This document shows, piece after piece, positions 38,708 to 47,786 of a stretch of DNA of 64,000 nucleotides (position 1 is the first letter of the stretch; the number at the start of each line of letters is the position of its first letter). Position numbers and translations under genes: made by a program. The notes beneath the pieces were generated by a model, which was not told where the DNA came from, ran no database searches, and worked only from the letters and a program-made list of their open reading frames with translations. Origin of the DNA: Pseudomonas sp. NFACC02 (GTDB lineage Bacteria > Pseudomonadota > Gammaproteobacteria > Pseudomonadales > Pseudomonadaceae); the NCBI RefSeq assembly GCF_900110765.1, contig NZ_FOEO01000005.1:18620-82619 (forward strand). The letters run 5' to 3'.

Positions 38708-40969
38708 ACCCAGGTCGATCGCTTTCAGAACTGCTCAGGCAAAAGCACCTCCTAAACGTAGGACGACCGCGCTCACCTGATCGCGGTCACCGATGCCCTC
38801 AACCAGACCACCAAACTTGAGCGCAAACCCGACGGCGAAATACTTCGCATCGATCACCCTGACGGCACTGCCGAGTCCTTTACCTACAACGCCCTCGGCC
38901 AGGTGCTGACGCACACCGATGGCAAAGGTCAGACCACGCGTCTGCTGCGTACCGCGCGCGGATTACCGAGCAGTCGCCAGGACGCCAAGGGCCAACGGAT
39001 TCGTTACGAGTATGACAAGGCCATTCGCCTGACGGCCCTGGTCAATGAAAACAATGCCGCCTACCAGTTTGCTTACGACGCCTCCGATCGCCTGATCGAA
39101 GAAAAACGCATCGACAACCTGACACGCCGTTTCAGCTACAACCTCGGCGGGCATCTGACGCGCGTCGATGAAATAGGCTACGGCGAGCGTGCCGAACGAC
39201 CACAGCGCAGCACCGAATTTCAACGCGATTCGATAGGACGTCTGCTCGCCAAACTCAATCAGGATGCACGGCAGGATTACACCTACGACGAAGGTGATCG
39301 CCTGCTGTCCATCGCGCGTTTGCCTACAGCGATGGGTAAAAAACTCGGCATCGGCGAAGAAACGCTCACGTTCGAGTACGACCTGCTGGGCCGCCTGATC
39401 AGAGAAACCACACCCCAAGGCGCGCTGGACTACGAATACGATCCACTGAGTAACCTGACCACGCTGACCTTGCCGACAGGCCAACACCTCAATCACCTGT
39501 ACTACGGCAGCGGTCACCTGCACCAACTGAACCTCGGCGGCCTGCTCATCAGCGACATGGAACGCGACGACCTGCACCGCGAGGTTCTTCGCACCCAAGG
39601 CAAACTCACCAGTTGCTTCGGCTACGACGCCATGGGCCGTAAAAGCTGGCAGTTCGCGTCCAAAATGCCGGCTGAAAAGCTTTCGCAGATCCTCAACCCC
39701 GGCGACAACAGCCTGTTGGTCGAACACGCCCAAAACCCGATCAACCGCCGCTACGAATACGATCCAGCCGGCGAGCTGATCCGCACCCTCGACAAACTGC
39801 GCGGCGAGATCAAGTACGAATACGAAGCCAACGGCCAGTTGCACAGCCGCGACACCGGGCGCTTGGTGGATAGCGAAGAGTTCCGCTACGACGCTGCCGC
39901 GAACCGGCTTAACTTCAACACCAGCCAGTTCGACCAAATCAAAGACAACCGCATCAAACGCTGGCGCGATCAGGAATATGCCTACGACGCGTGGGGCAAT
40001 TTGATTGAAAAGCGGGTAGGGCTGAACAAGCTGCAGACCTTCAGCTACGACTGCGAAAATCGGTTAGTCAAAGCTGAAACGTTGGTTAATGGCAAGCTGC
40101 AGAGCGTCGGCACCTACCGCTACGACAGCCTTGGCCGACGCATTGGCAAGACGTCCGAAATCAACGGCCAGACCGAACGCAAGCATTTCGTCTGGCAAGG
40201 TCTGCGAATGCTGCGCGAAGAAACGCCGTGGCAGAGTAGCCTGTATGTCTACGACCCTGGCCAGCTACGCGCCGCTGGCGAGAGTCGATCAGCAAGAGGG
40301 TGAGGCCGAGCAGAAGCTCTACTACTTCCATACCGACCAGATCGGCACGCCGCTGGAGATGACGGACATTGATGGCCGCATTGTCTGGCAGGCGACGTAT
40401 AAGGTGTGGGGCGAGGTTGAAGCGTTCGCCGTCAATGAAGTCGAGCAGAATCTGCGGTTTCAGGGTCAGTATTTTGATGACGAGACGGGGCTGCACTACA
40501 ACACGTTTCGGTACTACGATCCGCAGGTGGGACGGTTTATTAACCCAGGATCCGATTGGGTTGTTCGGTGGGTTTAATCTTTACCAATATGTGGTGAACT
40601 CAGTTAGCTGGGTTGATCCCTGGGGGCTTTCTGAGCTACTTGGGCTTGTGGCTGAAGCCCATGGGCTTCTGGATCCTACCGATCAGAAATTTAAAACTAC
40701 GGCTTTGGGACTGAAGAAGGATGGTCAGCTTTTCATTGCCTCGAGCGATAAAACGGTACCTAAAAATTCAAAGGGAATGGGCTCAGGCGAAAGGTATATC
40801 CGTCGTGAATGGCAAGGGCCATGCAGAGGAAACCATCATCAACGCTGGTAAGGGAGCGTCGAACATCGACGCTTCCAGACGCGTGTACCTAGACAGCGAG
40901 CATCTGGTGAAAGAACACAATATTAAAACTGATACTCACACAACCGGTAAAAAAGCCGGAAAAGAATAG
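38708..40969 (+). pseudogene. Second Rhs tip, deaminase-type toxin tail, broken by stops and three frameshifts
   Basis: From about 38708 this is a near-copy of 36072-37980 of the first Rhs tip. It has two nonsense codons at its start (TAA and TAG around 38753-38762). A 1-nt insertion follows near 40261, where the normal SYAPLARVDQQ continues in another frame, and a second insertion near 40542 just before the conserved TQDPIG. A third shift occurs near 40775 in the tail. After DPWGL the tail has GHAEETIINAG (H at 40820), the HAE motif of the cytidine-deaminase fold. The expected zinc C-x-x-C is read as VYLDSE at 40883-40900, with Tyr and Ser where cysteines should be. This tip is dead. A DUF416-like immunity gene follows. 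Confidence 0.85.
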
Positions 40970-40979
40970 GAGGTACCAC

Positions 40980-41516
40980 GTGCAATGGGGTTTGATATTT
41001 GGAAACAATGAAGTGATGATTCCCTTTAGAAAGTTATCGAGAACGCAGAGGTCGAAGTTAATTGCCGCCTATCTATATCGGCAAATCCGGCTGATGCGTG
41101 CATTTGACGACTACTATAGAGAGGATCTAACCGCGCTTTTTTTTCGGGGTCTAGAGTCTGCTATTAATTACGGTTTAGATAATTTGAAAGAGGCTGTTGA
41201 TGAAGTAGAAGCTAATGTGCCAGATACTGAAGAATTCTCTGCGCAGGAAGGTACATATGCGCAGAACTTGATGATAGCATTAATGTATTTGCTTTTATAT
41301 GTTCAGGCAGGAAATGAGGAGGATCTCATAAGGTGTGTAGACTCAGCACTAAATAACATTGATCTTATCAATTATGAAATGGATGAAAATTATGCGGAGA
41401 ATGGGGGTGTCGTTCGTGAAATAATGGCAGTCCAAAAGTTGTTGAGCTCAATGGCAGAGCTAGATAAGGTCGATACTTTAGACGGTCTTTTTGATCTTGC
41501 AGTTGATTTGGTTTAG
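40980..41516 (+). CDS. Putative immunity protein (DUF416/YjaG-like) for the deaminase tip
   Basis: The 178-aa product starts at GTG 40980, fixed by a perfect AGGAGG six nt upstream that overlaps the toxin stop. It is all-helical, with ALFFRGLESAINYGLDNLKE, DTEEFSAQEGTYAQNLMIAL and a C-terminal helix; the pattern resembles the DUF416 (YjaG) family, which occurs among immunity proteins. The match is by eye and moderate. The gene has outlived its degraded toxin. Confidence 0.7.
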   Translation: MQWGLIFGNNEVMIPFRKLSRTQRSKLIAAYLYRQIRLMRAFDDYYREDLTALFFRGLESAINYGLDNLKEAVDEVEANVPDTEEFSAQEGTYAQNLMIALMYLLLYVQAGNEEDLIRCVDSALNNIDLINYEMDENYAENGGVVREIMAVQKLLSSMAELDKVDTLDGLFDLAVDLV

Positions 41517-41594
41517 TTTTTGGCTTTGCAGTGAGGAAATCAAAATTTATCGCTTATTATTATGTTAATGGTTAATCGAGTGCTGGGAATCGAG

Positions 41595-41923
41595 TGCGGT
41601 GACCCGCACCGAGAGGTTTTTCACACCCAAGGCAAACCCACCAGTTGCTTCAACTATGACGCGATGGGTCGCAAAAGTTGGCAGTTCGCATCGACGATGC
41701 CAGCTGAAAAGCTTTTGCATATTCTTAACCTCGATATTACGTTTGTTAATGTGACTGATCGGCATGGTAACCCAGTACCTGGCGGGCCGCACGATGGTAG
41801 TAGTGCTGGTAGAGATTTCATAATAAATTAATAAAAGATTTGGCCAGGACTACAACTAAATCAGGTGCGTTAAGGGTGATAGATGCCCACCACCTTGCGC
41901 ACATAAAAATTAGGAGTTTCTAG
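41595..41923 (+). pseudogene. Third Rhs remnant with short toxin tail
   Basis: The segment from about 41595 matches the Rhs core (HREVFHTQGKPTSC, YDAMGRKSWQFAS, PAEKLLHILN), about 150 nt in all. It then joins a tail reading DRHGNPVPGGPHDGSSAG that is interrupted by stops near 41831. The next frame continues KDLARTTTKSGALRVIDAHH and ends in a TAG right before the Imm22 gene. Most of the Rhs core and toxin is deleted; the tail family is unknown to me. Confidence 0.75.
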
Positions 41924-42334
41924 ATGGATCCTTATGATATTGAACGGTATGAAAAAGTCCATATTTGGGTTGGCACGAATTTTGACTCCGAAGCTGACTA
42001 CAGCAAGTATTTTGAATTAGATCATTCAGCTGAGCTGGATGAACCTGCTTACCAAGTGTGCGGGTTTTGCAAGGATTTGGGAATACGATGGTATGATGAG
42101 GACTTTATTGGGATTATACCGAGGTCTGCTAAGGAGGTCGAATTAGACGAAATTTTATATGAGTCAGCGATAGACCCGAGTGAGCTAAAAAGCGTCAAGG
42201 CTGAATGTGAAAAGTTAGGAATTAAGCGCGCGAATGCAATATTTTGGTATTCAGATGGCGGTATTTCGATTCCTCACCCATATAAAGCTACTTGCAATGG
42301 GCTAATATATATAGGGCTTTTTCAAGGGAATTAA
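41924..42334 (+). CDS. Imm22-type immunity protein, orphan
   Basis: The 136-aa product begins MDPYDIERYEKVHIWVGTNF and has YSKYFELDHSAELDEPAYQV, CGFCKDLGIRWYDEDFIGII and a C-terminal AIFWYSDGGISIP segment, the pattern of immunity family 22. An AGGAG lies 9 nt before the ATG, which touches the stop of the toxin remnant. The gene is intact although its toxin is reduced to a fragment, so it may still protect against kin that carry the full toxin. Confidence 0.8.
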   Translation: MDPYDIERYEKVHIWVGTNFDSEADYSKYFELDHSAELDEPAYQVCGFCKDLGIRWYDEDFIGIIPRSAKEVELDEILYESAIDPSELKSVKAECEKLGIKRANAIFWYSDGGISIPHPYKATCNGLIYIGLFQGN

Positions 42335-42335
42335 T

Positions 42336-42742
42336 TTTAGCTGTCTGCTCGACCAATTCGGCCCAATCTGTGGCGCTGACGCCAAAGCGCAGAGGCAAAG
42401 TTTAGCCCCCAGTCCTAAAGGAGGAGGCCAGTACGATGCGCATCATATCGTAATGTCCGACTCCAAAGATGTAAAAATGGCTGGGTTACGCGAGAAGATG
42501 AAAGCCTTGGATGTCGATATAAACGGCAAACGAAATGGTATATGGCTCCCTAATGCTGAATCCGCACGTGTGCCTCGGACATCCGCAACTCCTCATCAGG
42601 TGCGGGAATTCATAGCAATGCGTACAAACAGCACGTGTTCGATAAGCTAAGTTCGTAAGAGACAAAAGAAGATTTCTTAAGTGCATTGAGCGATCTCAAG
42701 AAATCGCTAAATGTAGGCACACTTTTTAAAACAGCAAGGTGA
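42336..42742 (+). pseudogene. AHH nuclease toxin remnant
   Basis: A coherent frame from about 42336 reads CLLDQFGPICGADAKAQ, then GGGQYDAHHIVMSDSKDVKM, DINGKRNGIWLP and TSATPH. This is the C-terminal domain of HNH/Endo VII nucleases with the conserved AHH. A one-base deletion near 42596 shifts the frame; the following frame gives GAGIHSNAYKQHVFDKLSS, as expected for the family. A later TAA breaks it again before the end at TGA 42742. No Rhs part is joined to it. The toxin is inactive. Confidence 0.82.
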
Positions 42743-42746
42743 CTGC

Positions 42747-43337
42747 GTGAATTATAAAAATCTAGAGGGGTTTAAAGACGAAGCCCTTGCCGAGATGGAT
42801 GAATTGTCGTTTGACGACTGGTCTGCGCCGCAGGCAGCGGAAATATTATGGTCGAAGGGGCCGAGTTACTCACTTGTCCCGTTCGAACTTCAAATGTCAG
42901 ACGTGTCTCCCGCTGGGGTCGGACTAAAAGAGCCAAATGATAAAAAGAACGCGCAAAAAATCTATCGCTGCGAAGGAAATGTGATGAGAATTGATTATTT
43001 CAACGCTCGCGGTGTGCATCATGAAACTGAGAAATATCTTTATCGTGGGGCGCGCGCGATCTCGCTAAAAATAAACAATCACGGAGAGAAAATCTGGCTA
43101 AGGATGTCAGAGTTGGAAAACGGAAAGGTAAGCATGGCAGGACGAATTGATTTCGATTCGGAATTCTGGATGTATCACTACAAGTGGGATGGAGATGTTA
43201 TTTCAGAGATTGTAAGCTTCTGTTCTGATAGTGTGCCAGGAATTGTGATATATCCAGAGTATAATGAGAAGAGGCAATTAGTTAGCTTGTACTTCTACAA
43301 AGCTGACACACGTGTGAATGTTTTTGAAGCCTCATAA
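42747..43337 (+). CDS. Unrecognised protein, probable immunity to the AHH nuclease
   Basis: The 196-aa product starts at GTG 42747, 4 nt after the end of the AHH toxin remnant, with AAGG upstream. It has no signal peptide or membrane helix. Segments include MDELSFDDWSAPQAAEILWS, KIYRCEGNVMRIDYFNARGV and EFWMYHYKWDGDVISEIVSF; I do not know the family. Its place after an AHH toxin and AT-rich composition argue for an immunity role. Confidence 0.7.
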   Translation: MNYKNLEGFKDEALAEMDELSFDDWSAPQAAEILWSKGPSYSLVPFELQMSDVSPAGVGLKEPNDKKNAQKIYRCEGNVMRIDYFNARGVHHETEKYLYRGARAISLKINNHGEKIWLRMSELENGKVSMAGRIDFDSEFWMYHYKWDGDVISEIVSFCSDSVPGIVIYPEYNEKRQLVSLYFYKADTRVNVFEAS

Positions 43338-43404
43338 AATCTCAGTCGCAGTGGGCAGCGAAGGCCTGTTTCTCACGAGCTAAGTTAAACATCGGAGAAT
43401 GTTG

Positions 43405-43866
43405 ATGAAGAAGTTAAATATTTATGGTTGAGGCTCGAGAAAAAAGACGCCTTTGTGCAAAATTGAAGTTGGGGATATATTTTGCTTTTCAGTTGAAACG
43501 GGGTATCGTTTTGGCCGGATCATGACTCGTAACAACTTGGAACATGTGACAGAGATTTTTGACATGATTTGCGAAAGCCCAAATCTAGCGCATTTAAAAT
43601 TTAAACGCAAAGGTCGACCAGTTATTCTCGATTCTTATGGTTTGTTTGATCGGAAAATTGAAGGAGACTGGAGGATAGTCGCGCATCAGGAGGGGTATAA
43701 TCCACCGGTTAATGAATCTATATATTTCACGTTGGGTATAGGTGGTTCATGTAAAAGGGTTGATATATTTGATAACGAGGAGGCTATTTCTGAGTCCGAG
43801 GCTAAAAAGCTCCCTGATTATTCTCCTTTTGGTGAACAAGATGTAATTGGAGAGCTAGGGTTGTAG
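43405..43866 (+). pseudogene. Imm26 immunity gene with in-frame TGA at codon 9
   Basis: From ATG 43405 (GGAG about 7 nt upstream) the frame reads MKKLNIYG, stop, GSRKKTPLCKIEVGDIFCFS and on to 43866, with VETGYRFGRIM typical of immunity family 26. Members of this family normally have a tryptophan where this TGA occurs (TGG to TGA at 43429-43431). The gene is otherwise full-length. A restart at TTG 43453 would lose the N-terminus and has no Shine-Dalgarno. No toxin is adjacent. Confidence 0.72.
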
Positions 43867-43992
43867 TATGTTTCCGGTATTTATCGCGAGCGCAGATTTG
43901 TTTCAGAAATTCTACTTCTGACTATCTAAGCCAGATTTAAAGAAGCCATAGCCTGCACGAGGAGTTAGCTCTTTCATCATAGAGAGTGCGAG

Positions 43993-44220
43993 CGCGATGA
44001 GCTTCTCGGCGAGGTCTATTGCCCCGTGGGGTAAATTGACCAATTGCTTCGGCTACGACACCATGGGCCGCAAAAGCTGGCAGTTCGCATCGACACTGCC
44101 GGCTGACAAGCTCTCGCAGATCCTCACCGGCGACAACAGCCTGTTAGTCGAGCACGGCCGAAACCCGATCCATCGGCGCTACGAATACGATCCAGCGAGC
44201 TGATCCGCACCATCGACAAT
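43993..44220 (+). pseudogene. Fourth Rhs core remnant
   Basis: About 225 nt match the Rhs core (RDELLGEV, NCFGYDTMGRKSWQFAS, LSQILTGDNSLLVEHG, RNPIHRRYEYDPA), corresponding to the same part of the core as the third remnant. It contains a one-base shift near 44030 and a 4-nt deletion near 44196. After about 44220 I recognise nothing up to 44345. Confidence 0.8.
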
Positions 44221-44345
44221 GAAACCGCCTTGTCAGAATCCGGATCTGGGCGAAAGCAACAATCCCATACCTTCGTTTCGATGGTGGTCAATACGGTCAT
44301 GTTTGTGGAGGTTTTCGGCAGGGTGAGAGCGGCACTTTGGCGCCA

Positions 44346-44615
44346 TCACCCATGATCCCTAAGCCTGAGCGCCGTAATCGAAGAAATATCGCGCTTCTTC
44401 CCAAACTCGCCACGAATGCGCGCGATCTCTTCACGCAGCTTCTCCCTTACGAGCATCTGGTCTTGCTCTGACAAGGATTCGTACCAGCGTCGCTGGGCCG
44501 ATCGGGTCGATGCGTCGTGCCCACGCTCGGGAAGCGTGGACAGTATTGATCGAACAAAATCAGAGGCGGGATCGGTTCCGTCCTCGGCGCGGTTATCCTG
44601 TGCGGCCGGGTCCAT
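44346..44615 (-). CDS. Small hypothetical protein (89 aa)
   Basis: The product is charged and helical, with a C-terminal DQMLVREKLREEIARIRGEF segment and an N-terminal acidic region. No known domain is recognised. AGGAG lies 7 nt before ATG 44615 on the minus strand, so the start is convincing. GC content returns to chromosomal level here, marking the end of the Rhs island. Confidence 0.65.
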   Translation of the reverse strand: MDPAAQDNRAEDGTDPASDFVRSILSTLPERGHDASTRSAQRRWYESLSEQDQMLVREKLREEIARIRGEFGKKRDISSITALRLRDHG

Positions 44616-44745
44616 CGAGTTGCTCCTAATGACCGTCGAGCGACGGGAAGGTGAATCACAGTCATCAAAAATGGACGGCTATCATCTTGCCTTGTGGTCA
44701 TTAAAACAATACGGATGCCAGGAAAAATTACCGGTCAGCAATGCT

Positions 44746-45009
44746 TCAATGCACCGCCCAGGAGCGTGGGGCGGGTGTGTGGGCAAATTTCGAGATGCCT
44801 TTGACCCAGAAACGCCGGTATGAGGTTTCGCTCGGTGGCGGCAGCGGCTGGCTGGACCACTGGTGTTGGCGCTTGGACTCTTCGCGCCAGGCTTTCCACT
44901 CCATCGCTTCCGCGGTGTCTTTCGCCGCGCGTTCGTCATCGAACCAGCCAATCACAGAAACTTCACCGTGATCGCGGCCATGTTCTACCAGCAAAAAAAT
45001 GTCGTGCAT
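44746..45009 (-). CDS. Small hypothetical protein (87 aa)
   Basis: The product begins MHDIFLLVEHGRDHGEVSVI and ends in a basic, Pro-rich segment with RRFWVKGISKFAHTPAP. It has no signal or membrane helix. An AAAGG Shine-Dalgarno precedes ATG 45009. Function unknown; it is a plausible chromosomal gene because its codon use matches the rest of the backbone. Confidence 0.65.
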   Translation of the reverse strand: MHDIFLLVEHGRDHGEVSVIGWFDDERAAKDTAEAMEWKAWREESKRQHQWSSQPLPPPSETSYRRFWVKGISKFAHTPAPRSWAVH

Positions 45010-45256
45010 GCCTGTGCCTTTCAGTCATCAAGTCCGGCCCACTTTCGGGCTCTACTGATGGCTTATCGACACCGAACGCGGAATGTTTAGTGTTTGCCAC
45101 CGTGCCACTGACCGGCGGTGCCGCGCGCCAGAGCGGTCTACGAGGAATGGGGTTGTTATTGCGCGTCAATGCCGGCTTCTCTGACGATTGGTTTTTGATA
45201 GTCAATCAAGCGAATTTATTAATGTGAATGCTCATCCACCGCTCTAAGGCGATTGT

Positions 45257-45580
45257 TTAAGTCGGGGTCGGAAGACTGCACCGTTCAATGTCGCTTTCGA
45301 ACGTCACCTGACGCACGAAGCGGTTAGAGAGCAGACCGTTAAGGTTTTCATTACTCGGCTGGGCAAAGTGTTCGGCCATGGCCTGGCAAGACACCCACTG
45401 GACGCTGATCACCCAGACGTCGTTGTCTGTCGCGTCCTGGCTGAGCGAGCTGTGCTGGCAACCTGGAAGGCGGAGAAGGTTACTTACGACGGTGTTCAAG
45501 TATTCGCCCAGCTCCCTTGAGCGGCCGTGGGCTGCATGGATTCGAACGGTATTGCTGGCTTCCTGAATATCCGGGGTCAT
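45257..45580 (-). CDS. Antibiotic biosynthesis monooxygenase (ABM) domain protein
   Basis: The 107-aa product has the dimeric ferredoxin-like ABM pattern: TVRIHAAHGRSRELGEYLNT, LPGCQHSSLSQDATD, then VWVISVQWVSCQAMAEHFAQ. I chose ATG 45580 because GGAG lies 7 nt upstream; an upstream in-frame ATG at 45601 has no Shine-Dalgarno. Such small proteins are often quinol or heme-related monooxygenases or simply stress-related; the substrate here is unknown. Confidence 0.75.
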   Translation of the reverse strand: MTPDIQEASNTVRIHAAHGRSRELGEYLNTVVSNLLRLPGCQHSSLSQDATDNDVWVISVQWVSCQAMAEHFAQPSNENLNGLLSNRFVRQVTFESDIERCSLPTPT

Positions 45581-45794
45581 GCGGGTTCTCCATCGCACCA
45601 AGATCGATTCTCAACGGATGCCATATTAGTGGGGACCAGCGCGATTGCCAGTATCCATTAAGGCTATTGACCAGGAGACCAATCAGGAGGCGGGAGGAGG
45701 GTGGGAAGTCAGGGGAAGGAAAGAACGTCAGTAGGGTTGAGCCTGCCCGCGGTCGGCGCGCTTCTCGCGATCAGGCTCAAATCGTTGGTTTGGC

Positions 45795-46115
45795 TTACTT
45801 GCTGCCGCTGGATCCGCCGCTGCCGCCGCTTGTGCCGCCACCACCGCCGCTGCCACCCATGCCATTGCCGTTGCTCATGCCGCCGCCTTCACCCGCAGCG
45901 CCATTACCATCGGAGCTGCCCATGCCTTTGGTGCCAGGGGTGGAACTGGAGCCGGTTTTAGGCGTGCCGTCGGTATTAGGGCCCTGGCTGCTGGTACGTG
46001 GGCCAGTGGTGGTGTCGACGGGATCGGTAGGCCCTGTCGAACCTGCGAATGCGGAGCCGGTGGCGACAGCAAGCAGGCCGGCCAGCGTCAGAGCGGTCAT
46101 TTTTGTCTTGATCAT
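45795..46115 (-). CDS. Secreted glycine/serine-rich small protein
   Basis: The 106-aa precursor has a clear signal peptide (MIKTKMTALTLAGLLAVATG, cleavage after SAFA), then a Thr/Pro-rich part with STGPTDPVDTTTG and a C-terminal tail of Gly, Ser, Asn and Met repeats (GGMSNGNGMGGSGGGGG). I start it at ATG 46115, where the signal peptide begins and GGG lies upstream; a longer frame to 46166 has no such support. The tail is low complexity and probably disordered. Function unknown. Confidence 0.72.
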   Translation of the reverse strand: MIKTKMTALTLAGLLAVATGSAFAGSTGPTDPVDTTTGPRTSSQGPNTDGTPKTGSSSTPGTKGMGSSDGNGAAGEGGGMSNGNGMGGSGGGGGTSGGSGGSSGSK

Positions 46116-46696
46116 GATGTGAATCCCTATGGTGACGTGGATACACATTGGTCTGGCGGCAGACACGAGACGTGCAGTCTTGCCGACAGACGGTCACCCG
46201 GTTTATAGCCGAATACTGGATGGGGGCCGGGTACTGGATCCTCAATTGAAGTGCTGGCGTCTGATGAATTGGCGACCTTTACCCGGAAGCCGCCCAGGTT
46301 CCATTAACGAAGACCCACGCGCCCCGCAAAACTTCGAAACACACTCGATGAAACAGGGCACCGCAAAATAAACGTCGGTTGGAGGGAGACGTTCGTACAG
46401 CTCGGTTTTTGCCTTGTGATTGTCACAATTCGCGCTGAAACGAGGCCGCAACACGGCATTTTCTCAGGCGGTGTGGCGCATTGATATTAAATTCTCAAGC
46501 AGTAGACAACCCTCGTTTTCGTCAATGAATTCGGGGGGTTCGTTTTTACAGCCCGTAGGAAATCGCCTACAGAACAGGGCCGATTTCGACCTGTGTCTAA
46601 AGACTGTCATCAAACAGAAATGTTTCGGGTTTTAAATCTGCCTCGGGTCGTCAACTGTGACCGCACACACACAAATTCTTCTGCTGAGGTATTGCC
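46116..46696. promoter_or_regulatory. Intergenic region upstream of pstS
   Basis: About 580 nt without a supportable gene. The left part must hold the promoter of the secreted Gly-rich protein (minus strand); the right part holds the pstS promoter and a probable Pho box. Confidence 0.6.
46593..46621 (+). promoter_or_regulatory. Probable Pho box of the pst operon
   Basis: CTGTCAT at 46604-46610 is a perfect PhoB half-site. Weaker half-sites sit 11 bp to either side: GTGTCTA at 46593 and CAGAAAT at 46615. TTTAAAT near 46632 is suitably placed as a -10. PhoB normally replaces the -35 contact in such promoters. Spacing and gene context support the call; the outer half-sites are imperfect. Confidence 0.6.
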
Positions 46697-47716
46697 GTGA
46701 ATCTGCTGACAAAAACACGCCTGTCGCTCCTGCTGGCTTCGATGTGCCTGACTGGAATGGCACACGCTACGGACGTCACTGGTGCTGGTTCGAGCTTCGT
46801 TTTCCCAGTCATCTCCAAATGGGCAACCGACTACAGCAAGAGCACTGATACCAAGATCAACTACCAGTCCATCGGTTCTGGCGGTGGTATCGCTCAAATC
46901 AAGGCGGCAACCGTTGATTTCGGCGCTTCCGATGCGCCTTTGAAAGCCGAAGACCTGCAGGCGGGTGGCCTGGGTCAGTTCCCTAGCGTGATCGGCGGTA
47001 TCGTCCCGGTCATCAACGTGGAAGGCATCGAAACCGGCAAGCTGGAGCTGAATGGCAAGGTTCTGGCTGACATTTTCCAGGGCAAGATCACCAAATGGAA
47101 CGACCCGGCGATCGTTGCGCTGAACAAAGGTGTGAAGCTGCCTGAAACCAATATCACCGTCGTCCACCGTTCGGACGGCTCGGGCACCACATTCAACTTC
47201 ACCAACTACCTGGCCAAAGTCAGCCCGGACTGGAAATCAGCCGTTGGTGAAGGCTCTGCCGTTCAATGGCCAGTGGGCGTGGGTGGCAAGGGTAACGAAG
47301 GTGTCGCCGCTTACGTAAAACAGATCAAGGGTTCCATCGGCTACGTTGAGTTCGCCTACGCCAAGACCAACAAGATCTCCTACGCCAAGATGGAAAACTC
47401 GGCTGGCAAGGTGATTGAGCCAAGTGCAAAAGCCTTCGCAGCCGCCGCTGCGACCGCCAAATGGGAAGACGCCAAGGACTTCAACCTGATCATGACCAAC
47501 GCCCCGGGCGCTGATGCGTGGCCAATCACGGCGACCACCTGGATCATCATGTACAAGGAACCGAAGAACGCCGAGAAGAGCGCAGCTGCGTTCGACTTCT
47601 TCAAATGGTCCCTGGAAAAAGGTCAGGCTCAAGCCGAGTCGCTGGATTACGTACCTCTGCCTGCAGAGCTGGTCAGCAAGATCGAAAACTACTGGAAGAC
47701 CGAGTTCAAGAAGTAA
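46697..47716 (+). CDS. pstS: PstS, periplasmic phosphate-binding protein
   Basis: The 339-aa precursor has a signal peptide (cleavage after MAHA, residue 24) and the phosphate-binding motifs GAGSSFVFPV, SIGSGGGIAQI and HRSDGSGTTFNFTNYL. It captures phosphate for the PstCAB importer under phosphate limitation. The start is GTG 46697 with GAGG seven nt upstream. A hairpin after its stop probably keeps pstS transcript in excess over pstCAB. Confidence 0.97.
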   Translation: MNLLTKTRLSLLLASMCLTGMAHATDVTGAGSSFVFPVISKWATDYSKSTDTKINYQSIGSGGGIAQIKAATVDFGASDAPLKAEDLQAGGLGQFPSVIGGIVPVINVEGIETGKLELNGKVLADIFQGKITKWNDPAIVALNKGVKLPETNITVVHRSDGSGTTFNFTNYLAKVSPDWKSAVGEGSAVQWPVGVGGKGNEGVAAYVKQIKGSIGYVEFAYAKTNKISYAKMENSAGKVIEPSAKAFAAAAATAKWEDAKDFNLIMTNAPGADAWPITATTWIIMYKEPKNAEKSAAAFDFFKWSLEKGQAQAESLDYVPLPAELVSKIENYWKTEFKK

Positions 47717-47735
47717 CTCGACGTTATCCGGCTTA

Positions 47736-47768
47736 CCCCTGTCATCGAGCGCTCGGTGACAGGGTTTC
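47736..47768 (+). terminator. pstS-pstC intercistronic hairpin (attenuator)
   Basis: CCCTGTCA pairs with TGACAGGG around a self-complementary CGAGCGCTCG-like core, followed by TTTCCTT. This strong stem-loop between pstS and pstC should cause partial termination or protect the pstS message, giving more binding protein than permease. Confidence 0.75.
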
Positions 47769-47786
47769 CTTGCGAGTGGACCCACC

